Shown: positions 1 to 5,621, counted from the stretch's first letter. The stretch: 6,787 nucleotides of DNA from Thermoleophilia bacterium (GCA_016929985.1 JAFGIH010000375.1:1-6787); one strand, 5' to 3'. The notes: generated by a model from the sequence alone, not told the origin. Program-made: numbers and translations.

Positions 1-265
1 AGAGAAGCAGCGGTTCCTCGCGGCCGAGCAGGCTGTAGGTCTTGAGAAGTCCGGGCAGGCCCAGGTAGTGATCGCCGTGCAGATGGGTGATCAGCACCAT
101 CCCGATGCGCGCCAGGCCGGCCGAGCGCATGAGCTGCCGCTGAGTGCCTTCGCCACAGTCCACCAAGATGCGTTCCCCGCCGCGCACCAGGAGCGTAGCG
201 GGAGAGCCTCTGTCGACAGTAGGGGTCGCGCCGGCGGTCCCCAAGAACAGGAGTTGAAGGTCCAT
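1..265 (-). CDS. rnz: Ribonuclease Z, N-terminal part (cut by window edge)
   Basis: This is a metallo-beta-lactamase-fold endonuclease that in its family matures tRNA 3' ends by cutting after the discriminator base in the cytoplasm. Only the first 88 residues are present, because the gene leaves the window at position 1; full-length family members have about 305-320 residues. The start reads MDLQLLFLGTAGATPT, followed by VDCGEGTQRQL at residues 35-45. The zinc motif HLHGDH lies at 61-66, giving H61, H63, D65 and H66, and the following YLGLPGLL is typical of RNase Z. The ATG is preceded by GGAGGG about 3 nt away. The gene begins 11 bp after the stop of the Cys-rich gene, so the two are probably co-transcribed. 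A related beta-lactamase-fold hydrolase is possible, but the N-terminal block fits RNase Z best. Confidence 0.9.
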   Translation of the reverse strand, partial: MDLQLLFLGTAGATPTVDRGSPATLLVRGGERILVDCGEGTQRQLMRSAGLARIGMVLITHLHGDHYLGLPGLLKTYSLLGREEPLLL

Positions 266-276
266 AAGCCCTCCGG

Positions 277-678
277 TCAGACCCTACGGATGGGTCCACG
301 TAGGAACCCCGGGTTGCAGCACGCCAGTCCGGCGTTGACCGTCTCGTAGGCGCGCTCTATCCACACCCGGCACTCAGCCCGCGGCGTACGGATCACCCTG
401 AGCGGCCCATACGGGTCAGAGCCTCTGCCCCGACGCCCGTTGGTCTCTGTGAAAGCCGCCAGATCGAGCTCGGGTGAGAACACCTTGCAGAGGCACCCGA
501 AGTACGTAGTCTCGTCGCCTTCGAAGGCGTAGACGTAGCGGCACCTCGACCGAAGGCAGTGCCACGGTGAGACGACCTGCTGGCAGACGATCTCGCACTC
601 GCGGCATTCAAACCGGGAGACCCGGCCCTGGCCGGTGCGCAGCACCCCGTCGCCTTTCGTGTCGTCGATGCTGTCCAT
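277..678 (-). CDS. Conserved-looking Cys-rich protein of unknown function (133 aa)
   Basis: I do not recognise this family. The protein starts MDSIDDTKGDG and has ten cysteines: C25, C28, C32, C41, C46, C62, C64, C103 and the pair C120-C121. The cluster C25-x2-C28-x3-C32, C41, C46 and C62-x-C64 looks like a zinc site or an iron-sulfur or redox site. There is no signal peptide or membrane segment, so it is probably cytoplasmic. A basic, Gly-rich stretch (GRRGRGSDPYG) lies at 81-91. I chose the ATG at 678 over an upstream in-frame start at 771, because the upstream extension overlaps the end of the PilX-like gene and is low complexity. No Shine-Dalgarno precedes the ATG, but a -10-like hexamer sits exactly 6 nt upstream. 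It lies 23 bp after the PilX-like gene and 11 bp before rnz. Its role, whether in pilus biology or RNA processing, cannot be told from sequence. Confidence 0.75.
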   Translation of the reverse strand: MDSIDDTKGDGVLRTGQGRVSRFECRECEIVCQQVVSPWHCLRSRCRYVYAFEGDETTYFGCLCKVFSPELDLAAFTETNGRRGRGSDPYGPLRVIRTPRAECRVWIERAYETVNAGLACCNPGFLRGPIRRV

Positions 679-684
679 GCTGGA

Positions 685-690
685 AGTATA
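685..690 (-). promoter_or_regulatory. Possible -10 element of a leaderless promoter for the Cys-rich gene and rnz
   Basis: The minus strand reads TATACT, five of six bases of the TATAAT consensus, followed by the six bases TCCAGC and then the ATG at 678. That spacing puts the expected transcription start on the A of the ATG. This agrees with the absence of any Shine-Dalgarno here. I find no convincing -35 hexamer 16-19 bp further upstream, so the call rests on the -10 and its spacing only. Confidence 0.35.
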
Positions 691-701
691 CCCAAGACCG
701 C

Positions 702-1682
702 CTATTCCGTGCCCTCCCAGCGGCTGCCGGGCACCAGACGGGTGCGCACCAATGACCGGTCGGTCGCCCAACGCAGGACCGCCTGGTTGTATACCACGCG
801 CCCCGTCTCCCCCAGGTCGACCGACCCGGTCGCGAAGATCGCACCATGCAGAGTGGTGCCGTCAAGGCGTGCGGACCCATCGTCGACCACGATCACCCCA
901 TACAAGTCGCCGAGGTCTTGGGCGTCCAAGTGAACCCCGCCGGTCACGACGACCAGCGCGGGGTCGTCCGCAGAACGGCCGGGGCTGTCAACCGGGAGTT
1001 CCACTGCGAGACCCCACGGGCCTGTCAGCGCCACCACGCTCGGGCCGGGGCCCAGCCCCTCGGCGCCCTCGGGTGCCTCTTCGCCGAAGAGGGCGGCCCA
1101 GCCCGGGTCGAGCCGCCAGGGGGCGGTCAGTGGCTCGAGCGAGCAACCGGCGCCGAGCGCGGGGTCGGCTGGGAGATGCTGCAGATGCGCTACCGCCTCT
1201 GTGCCCTCCTCGACCTCGAGCCATGCGGTGCTGCGCCCCTCGGCTGCCGTGAGGGACCCAGCCGCCAGGGCGGCGAGCGGCAGGTCGATACCGTCGCGAC
1301 CCCGCTCTAGTAGCGCAGAGGTCACTAGCCTTGACACGTCGGGTTCCTGCCGGACCGTGGCGGCGAGTACCCACTCGGACTCAGCTTCGGCTTCGGCGAG
1401 ACAGCCCTCGACAATGTGACCGTCGTCGCTCACCACCATCCAGGGGGTCTCTGCCCAGGCCATGAGGGCATGCTGCCTGAGGCCCGCCAGACCGGCGTCC
1501 TTCTCCTCCATGCGCGCCCTACCCGCGCGCTCATCGTCAAGTGCCCGCGTTCCGCAGATGACCGCGACCGCGAGCGTCTGTACCACCACTGCGATGCCAA
1601 GACACATGAACAACACGAGCATCAGGATCGAACCGTGTTGCAGGCCCGGTCGGAAGCGCCACCTGTGGGGCGCGCAGTTCAC
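702..1682 (-). CDS. PilX/GspK-like minor pilin assembly protein
   Basis: This 326-residue protein has one N-terminal hydrophobic helix at about residues 18-44 (SILMLVLFMCLGIAVVVQTL onward) preceded by a short basic segment ending in HG. As in the GspK/PilX_N families, there is no Glu at position +5 after the Gly, unlike the other prepilins here. The middle is acidic and Ala/Leu-rich. Residues 242-290 hold short beta-strand-like repeats (for example YGVIVVDDGSARLDG and HGAIFATGSVDL), a pattern seen at the C-terminus of many PilX-type proteins. The start is a GTG overlapping the stop of the PilW-like gene by 4 bp (GTGA), which implies translational coupling. It is the last gene of the GspH-I-J-K-ordered minor pilin set. 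Its expected role is to cap or prime the pilus at the inner membrane as part of the tip complex. The family assignment comes from topology and position; overall sequence similarity could not be tested. Confidence 0.75.
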   Translation of the reverse strand: MNCAPHRWRFRPGLQHGSILMLVLFMCLGIAVVVQTLAVAVICGTRALDDERAGRARMEEKDAGLAGLRQHALMAWAETPWMVVSDDGHIVEGCLAEAEAESEWVLAATVRQEPDVSRLVTSALLERGRDGIDLPLAALAAGSLTAAEGRSTAWLEVEEGTEAVAHLQHLPADPALGAGCSLEPLTAPWRLDPGWAALFGEEAPEGAEGLGPGPSVVALTGPWGLAVELPVDSPGRSADDPALVVVTGGVHLDAQDLGDLYGVIVVDDGSARLDGTTLHGAIFATGSVDLGETGRVVYNQAVLRWATDRSLVRTRLVPGSRWEGTE

Positions 1683-2299
1683 CGACCTACCCGTGCGTAC
1701 GTGGTGAGGTCGTTCGCGATAGACCCGGTGGTCGAGGGCCCAGCGACGATGCCGGGCAGCAGGTGCAGCACTACTGTCTCGACCCCCTGCAGATCAGACT
1801 CGGCCACCGGAGCGGGCTGATCGACGCCCCTCACCACGTAGGTGAACGAACTACCCACTCCCACGTCTTCAAGCATGGTCTTGTGATCTTGATAGAGGGA
1901 GTGCTGGAACGCCACGGGCCGCGCATGGGGGCAACGTCCCCACCGTCTCATCAAAGCTCCCCGCACGATCTCCCACTCGACGATGAGCGGGGTCGAGCCA
2001 TCGGCTGCACGTTGCAGCAACACCACCTGCGAACCGGACGCCTCCAGCAAAGCACCCGTGGTGGGGAACAGGCAATCCCCACCGCCTGCCAGCCGAAGAT
2101 CACGCTCCAATCGGGCAGCCGCCACACGTTGCTGAACAAGCCACACGGTGCGATCTGTCGTTCGCGCGCCGGTGCTCGTGAGCGAGATCCAAAGCGGCGC
2201 CAAGGCCATCGCCAGAGTCACCGACAGAGCAATGGATACGAGGAGCTCCACCAAGGTGAAACCCTCGCCGGAGCTCGAGCGGTGCCTAGAAATACACAT
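1679..2299 (-). CDS. PilW/GspJ-like minor prepilin
   Basis: This 206-residue protein has a class III (type IV prepilin) signal. The leader MCISRHRSSSGEG ends at G13, and the mature protein starts FTLVELLVSIALSV with F14 at +1 and the conserved Glu at +5 (E18). The hydrophobic helix runs to about residue 36 and includes the usual central proline. The downstream text TDRTVWLVQQRVAAARLERDL resembles the PilW/GspJ region that carries RLERDLR. The two cysteines after the helix (in GDCLF and GRCPH) could form a disulfide. The ATG at 2299 is preferred, but a GTG at 2308 is also possible: the GGGAGG Shine-Dalgarno sits about 12 nt from the ATG and 3 nt from the GTG. The gene overlaps the PilV-like gene by 14 bp and the PilX-like gene by 4 bp. 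Its expected role is a component of the minor pilin tip complex. Confidence 0.85.
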   Translation of the reverse strand: MCISRHRSSSGEGFTLVELLVSIALSVTLAMALAPLWISLTSTGARTTDRTVWLVQQRVAAARLERDLRLAGGGDCLFPTTGALLEASGSQVVLLQRAADGSTPLIVEWEIVRGALMRRWGRCPHARPVAFQHSLYQDHKTMLEDVGVGSSFTYVVRGVDQPAPVAESDLQGVETVVLHLLPGIVAGPSTTGSIANDLTTYARVGR

Positions 2300-3026
2300 C
2301 GAGAGCACGACCCTCCCCCGTCAACCAGAATTGCACACGCCCTTCCAGATCAGCCCGAAGCCACCCCTTCGTGCACCCCGGGACACAGAACGTGAGACCT
2401 GGGTACGCCGCTTCCAATCCGCCACATTCGGGGGAGACCTCGAGGTTCGGGTTGGCCAGGGCGGACGCATGTACGACGGCTCGCGGTAGAGGTTCCATGC
2501 CAAGAATGACATCACTCGCATCGCAGGCCGCGTCCAACGACGAAAAGACCCCTGTGCTATCCGGCACGATAGACCGCCACGGAGGGCCCCACGTCCCCCC
2601 AGCCTCACGCACGCGCACAAGCAGTTCACCGTCCGCAAGCTCATGCAGATCCGACGCCTGCACGCATACCCTGCCCTCTGGATCGACCTCTCGTTCACCC
2701 AGAGACCATCCGTTACACCAGAGACCCACCGCACAAGCGGTATCCCTCCGCACCTTGATGGCGACATCGAGGGTGGGTCCTGGCCGCCACGCCGCAGTCG
2801 TCAACACCGGTCCCCACTCCCACGCCTGGGCTATGCCCGAGGACCCCGAGCCCTCTGCGACCTCTTGCGCCTTGGCACGCACCGAGGACGCTCCGTTCAC
2901 GGCCGAATCGATCCCGCGCGCGATGGGCACCACCAGCAGGGCCAACAGAACCAAGGCCACCATGACCTCGAGTAACGTCGCGCCTTGGCTGCCGCGCACA
3001 CCGACAATCCGTTCCGAGACCATCAT
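2286..3026 (-). CDS. PilV/GspI-like minor prepilin
   Basis: This 246-residue prepilin has a leader ending SQG at residue 15 and a mature start of ATLLEVMVALVLLALLVVPI. Position +1 is Ala instead of Phe, while Glu is kept at +5 (E20). TLLEVMVAL is characteristic of PilV/GspI proteins. The globular part is long and carries seven cysteines (in TACAVGLWC, RVCVQ, AACDA, PECGG, FCVPGC), which suggests disulfide-stabilised structure outside the membrane. The ATG at 3026 has a GGAG five bases upstream, and its ATGA overlaps the TGA of the preceding GspH-like gene by 4 bp. A second ATG follows directly at 3023. The expected role is a tip or priming subunit with its PilW- and PilX-like neighbours. Confidence 0.85.
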   Translation of the reverse strand: MMVSERIVGVRGSQGATLLEVMVALVLLALLVVPIARGIDSAVNGASSVRAKAQEVAEGSGSSGIAQAWEWGPVLTTAAWRPGPTLDVAIKVRRDTACAVGLWCNGWSLGEREVDPEGRVCVQASDLHELADGELLVRVREAGGTWGPPWRSIVPDSTGVFSSLDAACDASDVILGMEPLPRAVVHASALANPNLEVSPECGGLEAAYPGLTFCVPGCTKGWLRADLEGRVQFWLTGEGRALDVYF

Positions 3027-3505
3027 GGCCTCTCCCCCTCCAGGCTCCTGACCGTCAGGCCGCTCTCGGGACGAACGACGACGCGGTATGTGCCGCCGCG
3101 ATTGTGGAAGTAGAGAGATCCACCGCCGTCGGGGGAGGCAAGACTCCCTCCGAAAGCCACCGCTATCCCCTCGGCGGCTTCCCAGCGCGCGGTGTTCGTT
3201 TGGACGTGGGCCGCCGCAGCTGAGTGACCGAGTTCACCGCCGCAAAGGCCGAACTCGTGGGAGAGTGAGAGCGACCCTGAGTCATACGCCACTCGCGTGG
3301 AACCGCCTTGCCAGAGCACCCCGACCTGGGCCCACGCCGCGGCTGCCTGCCAGTCTTGCGCTGCTCCTCGGGTCTCGACCGCCGAGACACCGTTACCAAG
3401 CGCCGCCACGCCACCGGCCAAGCAGATACCGAGCACGGCAAGGACTACCATGAGTTCGATTAGGCTGAAACCGCCCGAGAGAGATATGTGGATCCGCGTT
3501 CCCAT
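3023..3505 (-). CDS. GspH/FimT-like minor prepilin
   Basis: This 160-residue prepilin has the leader MGTRIHISLSGG, cleavage after G12, and a mature start of FSLIELMVVLAVLGICLAGG with Glu at +5 (E17). FSLIELMVVLAVLGI is the classic GspH/FimT start. The soluble part is beta-rich and ends with a pattern typical of GspH folds (GGSLYFHNRGGTYRVVV). It is the first gene of the four-gene minor pilin cluster and overlaps the PilV-like gene by 4 bp. The ATG is followed at once by the leader, but its Shine-Dalgarno is poor: only AGGG two bases upstream. A 167-bp spacer separates it from the upstream pilin gene, so it may be transcribed by readthrough or from its own weak promoter; I found none that is convincing. 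Confidence 0.88.
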   Translation of the reverse strand: MGTRIHISLSGGFSLIELMVVLAVLGICLAGGVAALGNGVSAVETRGAAQDWQAAAAWAQVGVLWQGGSTRVAYDSGSLSLSHEFGLCGGELGHSAAAAHVQTNTARWEAAEGIAVAFGGSLASPDGGGSLYFHNRGGTYRVVVRPESGLTVRSLEGERP

Positions 3506-3542
3506 AGCCCTGGAGGCTACTGGAGTCGCGGACTAGAGAGGA

Positions 3543-3565
3543 ACCAACCTTGGTTGGAGGTTGGT
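3543..3565. repeat. CCAACC/GGTTGG inverted and direct repeat cluster upstream of the minor pilin genes
   Basis: On the plus strand ACCAACC (3543-3549) is followed by GGTTGG at 3552-3557 and GGTTGGT at 3559-3565. The first arm can pair with either of the other two, giving two mutually exclusive hairpins with loops of about 2 and 9 nt. It lies about 40 bp upstream of the GspH-like start, where an operator or a 5'-UTR switch would sit. No U-tract follows it, so it is not a standard terminator. Confidence 0.45.
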
Positions 3566-3672
3566 GAACAGAGATTGTCATCCGATCGTCGACCGTAGCC
3601 AGCGGACCAGCTATCGGACCGGCTCTTGCCAGCGCGCGCGGCCCCGCGCAACACTCACGACTCCGTCGAAGG

Positions 3673-4188
3673 CTACCAGCCTATGTCTGCGGTCCCCTCG
3701 ATGACTCTGACTTTGACATAGCCTGTCTTGTCTATGTTGACTGTATCCACCTGTATCCCGAACCAGTTGCCGCTGGCGCTCCTGCTGGCGATATCCATCA
3801 CGGACTCCTTGGGATAGAAGATCACCTCTTGCTCAGAAGCGTCGGCGTCTGCCGTCTCGTCGATCCACGGGGGCGCGGTTGTGACGAGATCGGTGGCGCT
3901 CTCTATGAAGTGGATGCTGGTTTCTATCGAGTTGAGCAGGTCCGGCGTAAGCCCCGAATAGTCCCCCGCTTCCACGAGCGCGGTCTGAACCGCGGTGAGA
4001 GCGTTTCGGACGAGTGTGTAAGCGGCGGTGTCAGCCGCGCGTTCTCGTTGGCCAAAATAGGTAGGTATTGCGATAGCCGCCAAGATGGCGATGATGATTA
4101 TCACCACCAGCAGTTCGATGAGGGTGAAGCCCGCATTTCTCCGCGCCCCTTGGATGAAACGTCGCCGAATCTTCTGCATTCCACCCAT
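3673..4188 (-). CDS. Type IV pilin, second major-type paralogue (171 aa)
   Basis: This is a type IV prepilin with a basic 20-residue leader ending NAG, then the mature start FTLIELLVVIIIIAILAAIA with Phe at +1 and Glu at +5 (E25). The helix continues through IPTYFGQR. The mature protein is about 151 residues and has no cysteine, so it lacks the disulfide D-region of many pilins. It aligns along its whole length with the pilin at 5008-5493: shared blocks include LVRNALTAVQ against IVRNAMTAVE, IETSIHFI against IEPSITFI, and both proteins end in Trp. The ATG at 4188 has AGGGG about 10 nt upstream; an internal ATG at 4179 has worse spacing. It lies 41 bp after the TPR lipoprotein gene. Its likely role is a fibre-forming or alternative pilin subunit assembled at the cytoplasmic membrane. 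Confidence 0.9.
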   Translation of the reverse strand: MGGMQKIRRRFIQGARRNAGFTLIELLVVIIIIAILAAIAIPTYFGQRERAADTAAYTLVRNALTAVQTALVEAGDYSGLTPDLLNSIETSIHFIESATDLVTTAPPWIDETADADASEQEVIFYPKESVMDIASRSASGNWFGIQVDTVNIDKTGYVKVRVIEGTADIGW

Positions 4189-4229
4189 GCTCTCTCACCC
4201 CTTTTCCCGCATGATGTTCGTTGGTGTCG

Positions 4230-4856
4230 CTACTCCGACTTGCCGATGACAATCCCTTGAGCAGCCGCTTGGTCGACCACCATCGCACTCTCATCGCCGC
4301 GTCCTTGGCTTCCAAACAGGTTCACCAAAACAGTGTAGGCATGGGCGCAGGTCTCATCTGCTCCGATTGCCTGACGTAGAGTCTCCTCCGCCCCAGCACC
4401 GTTCCCGGACACGATCTGCGCCTGGGCCAAGAAGGTCAGGTTCTTGGCGGTAGGCTCCACATGCACGGCCTCCTGCAGCACCTGAACGGCGTCATCAGCT
4501 CGCCTCTGGTGGTTCAGGTAGTTGAAACCGAGCTCCACCAGAGTCTGCACATCCGCCACACCGAGAGCGACCAAGCGCTCCTGTAGCGGCAGGGCATCGT
4601 CAAACCGACCCACAAGCAGTAGATCGACGGCCGCGCATGACAGGGCCTCAACGTCGTCAGGGCTCTTCGCCAGCACCTGCTCGTAGATGTCAATCGCCCC
4701 ACCCAGGTCGCCTTGCTCCTCCAGCCGCTGCGCCTCGACCATCGGGCCACTGCATGACGTCAGCACCCAAGAGAGCGTGACTACGACCAGTGTAGTGACC
4801 ACACCGGCAGCGACCGCCCGCACAAAGCGGCCTCTCTTGTGCTCAATCGGCTTCAT
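4230..4856 (-). CDS. TPR-repeat lipoprotein, PilF/PilW pilotin-like
   Basis: This 208-residue protein has a basic N-terminus, a hydrophobic helix at about 13-33, and a lipobox LTSC with the lipidated Cys at residue 35. After that come about five TPR-like helical pairs: roughly 39-68 (RLEEQGDLGGAIDIYEQVL), 70-101, 104-135 (LVELGFNYLNHQRRADDAVQ), 138-169 and 172-203. Lipid-anchored TPR proteins of this size (PilF, Tgl, PilW of Neisseria) promote T4P secretin assembly, and it lies between two pilin genes, so an assembly role is likely. That function is inferred from architecture and context; if the host has a single membrane, secretin assembly would not apply. The start is uncertain: ATG at 4856 has only a weak GAG, whereas GTG at 4865 (three residues longer) has AAGGGG seven bases upstream. 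Confidence 0.85.
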   Translation of the reverse strand: MKPIEHKRGRFVRAVAAGVVTTLVVVTLSWVLTSCSGPMVEAQRLEEQGDLGGAIDIYEQVLAKSPDDVEALSCAAVDLLLVGRFDDALPLQERLVALGVADVQTLVELGFNYLNHQRRADDAVQVLQEAVHVEPTAKNLTFLAQAQIVSGNGAGAEETLRQAIGADETCAHAYTVLVNLFGSQGRGDESAMVVDQAAAQGIVIGKSE

Positions 4857-4890
4857 TGGTCTCACTCGTCGACCCCTTCTGGCAGAGCTA

Positions 4891-4921
4891 GGGGCGGCGG
4901 ACAATCGTACTCCGCCGCCCC
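4891..4921 (-). terminator. Perfect 11-bp GC-rich stem-loop after the first pilin gene (attenuator or processing hairpin)
   Basis: GGGGCGGCGGA (4891-4901) and TCCGCCGCCCC (4911-4921) are exact reverse complements around a 9-nt loop. The hairpin lies 87 bp downstream of the stop of the 5008-5493 pilin and just before the TPR lipoprotein gene. No run of T follows it on the minus strand, so a full intrinsic terminator is unlikely. A partial terminator or a 3'-end stabiliser that leaves the first pilin more abundant than the downstream genes fits the position well. Confidence 0.5.
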
Positions 4922-5007
4922 TGTCGTCGATCTTCTGCAGGTCAGCTCACCTGTTCTCTAGGCGCGTCTAGGCTCCCAGATCACAGAACTCCTGCCCAGG
5001 TGCTCTT

Positions 5008-5493
5008 CTACCAGGACGCCGGGACCCCATTGATGTGGAAGGTGTTGCCCGGATCGACTCCGCTAGCCTCAACCGCGGTCTTGTTGACGATCACACCGAA
5101 AGTCTTGTCTGACAGCGAAATTGTGCCGATGGCGTACACGTCTGCCGTGGGCGCGCTCATGTTAACCGTGTCGGCGTCGGCCTCGGCCGTCGGAGTGGTT
5201 GCGGCCACCACGTCGGTTCCACCACGGATGAAGGTGATCGAGGGCTCGATGAGTTCCAGCATGGCCTTAGTCACGGTCAGGAAGCTGCGTGTGTCGACAT
5301 AGGCAGATTCAACAGCGGTCATGGCGTTGCGAACGATGGACTTGGCGGCGGAATCCTGAGCCTTCTGACGCTGCCCGAGGAAGGTCGGGATGGCGATCGC
5401 GGCCAGGATGGCGATGATGATGATCACCACCAAGAGCTCAATGAGCGTGAAGCCCTTCTGGCTCTTCATTCTTTTGTGGATTTTCATGAACAT
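5008..5493 (-). CDS. Type IV major pilin (161 aa)
   Basis: This is a type IV prepilin with the short basic leader MFMKIHKRMKSQKG, cleavage after G14, and the mature start FTLIELLVVIIIIAILAAIA with Glu at +5 (E19). IPTFLGQRQKAQDSAAK follows. The mature protein is about 147 residues with no cysteine. The C-terminal half is Thr/Ala/Val-rich and ends in PASW. It is judged the main fibre subunit because it is first in the minus-strand run, has the best Shine-Dalgarno in the window (AAGGAGG, 10 nt from the ATG) and has a close match to a FliA/WhiG-type promoter. A second ATG two codons in (MKIHKR) is less well spaced. The protein is homologous to the pilin at 3673-4188. A specific gene name such as pilA is likely by role but was not assigned, since naming differs between lineages. 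Confidence 0.92.
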   Translation of the reverse strand: MFMKIHKRMKSQKGFTLIELLVVIIIIAILAAIAIPTFLGQRQKAQDSAAKSIVRNAMTAVESAYVDTRSFLTVTKAMLELIEPSITFIRGGTDVVAATTPTAEADADTVNMSAPTADVYAIGTISLSDKTFGVIVNKTAVEASGVDPGNTFHINGVPASW

Positions 5494-5503
5494 GTTTGGC
5501 GTT

Positions 5504-5510
5504 CCTCCTT
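5504..5510 (-). promoter_or_regulatory. Strong Shine-Dalgarno of the major pilin gene
   Basis: The minus strand reads AAGGAGG, a full match to the 16S rRNA 3' end, with 10 nt to the ATG at 5493. It is the only perfect Shine-Dalgarno in the window and decides the first ATG as the start. Confidence 0.8.
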
Positions 5511-5556
5511 GGTCTTTGACCGGTCTACGAACAGGGTTTCCAAAACACCGATTACG

Positions 5557-5583
5557 CTATCGGCATTTTCCGGCGTGGCTTTA
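5557..5583 (-). promoter_or_regulatory. FliA/WhiG-type (sigma-28 family) promoter of the major pilin
   Basis: On the minus strand TAAA (5583-5580) is followed by exactly 15 bp and then GCCGATAG (5564-5557). The sigma-28 consensus is TAAA, about 15 bp, GCCGATAA, so this matches at 11 of 12 positions with ideal spacing. Transcription would start near 5550, giving a 5'-UTR of about 57 nt that contains the AAGGAGG site. A 28-bp hairpin-forming sequence (5542-5569) overlaps the -10. Confidence 0.7.
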
Positions 5584-5621
5584 GCAGAAAACTTGCGACT
5601 TTGTGTGCATCCTGGCAATCT

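Noticed and set aside
679..771. A 31-residue N-terminal extension of the Cys-rich protein.
   Set aside because: It would overlap the 3' end of the PilX-like gene by about 70 bp, adds Gly/Pro-rich low-complexity sequence, and a better-supported ATG exists at 678.
635..1252. Long plus-strand open frame (205 codons) opposite the PilX-like gene.
   Set aside because: Its product is Arg/Pro-rich low complexity, as expected for the reverse strand of high-GC coding DNA, and it lies opposite a gene with a clear topology and operon position.
1763..3051. Plus-strand open frames (1763-2395, 2371-3051) opposite the PilW- and PilV-like genes.
   Set aside because: The compositions are biased and motif-free, and both overlap well-supported prepilin genes with class III signals on the other strand.
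3611..3618. Another GCCGATAA-like -10 (TCCGATAG on the minus strand) upstream of the GspH-like gene.
   Set aside because: The position 15 bp upstream, where TAAA should be, reads CGCG, so there is no -35 and the match is probably chance.
3631..3652. GC-rich hairpin (GCGCG/CGCGC) after the second pilin gene as an intrinsic terminator.
   Set aside because: The stem is only five pairs and no T-run follows on the minus strand; it looks like compositional bias.
4857..4904. A longer TPR lipoprotein starting at a TTG at 4904.
   Set aside because: The extension runs through the perfect stem-loop and adds a 16-residue Arg-rich stretch before a normal lipoprotein signal; ATG 4856 or GTG 4865 is more plausible.
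5542..5610. Possible cyclic-di-GMP (GEMM-I) riboswitch in the major pilin leader, from the partial resemblance of CTAAAGCCACG and GATAGC to aptamer core blocks.
   Set aside because: The GGCAAACC block and a proper GNRA-capped P2 helix are missing, and the same bases form a nearly perfect TAAA-N15-GCCGATAG promoter, which explains them better. A covariance-model search against RF01051 and RF01786 would settle it.
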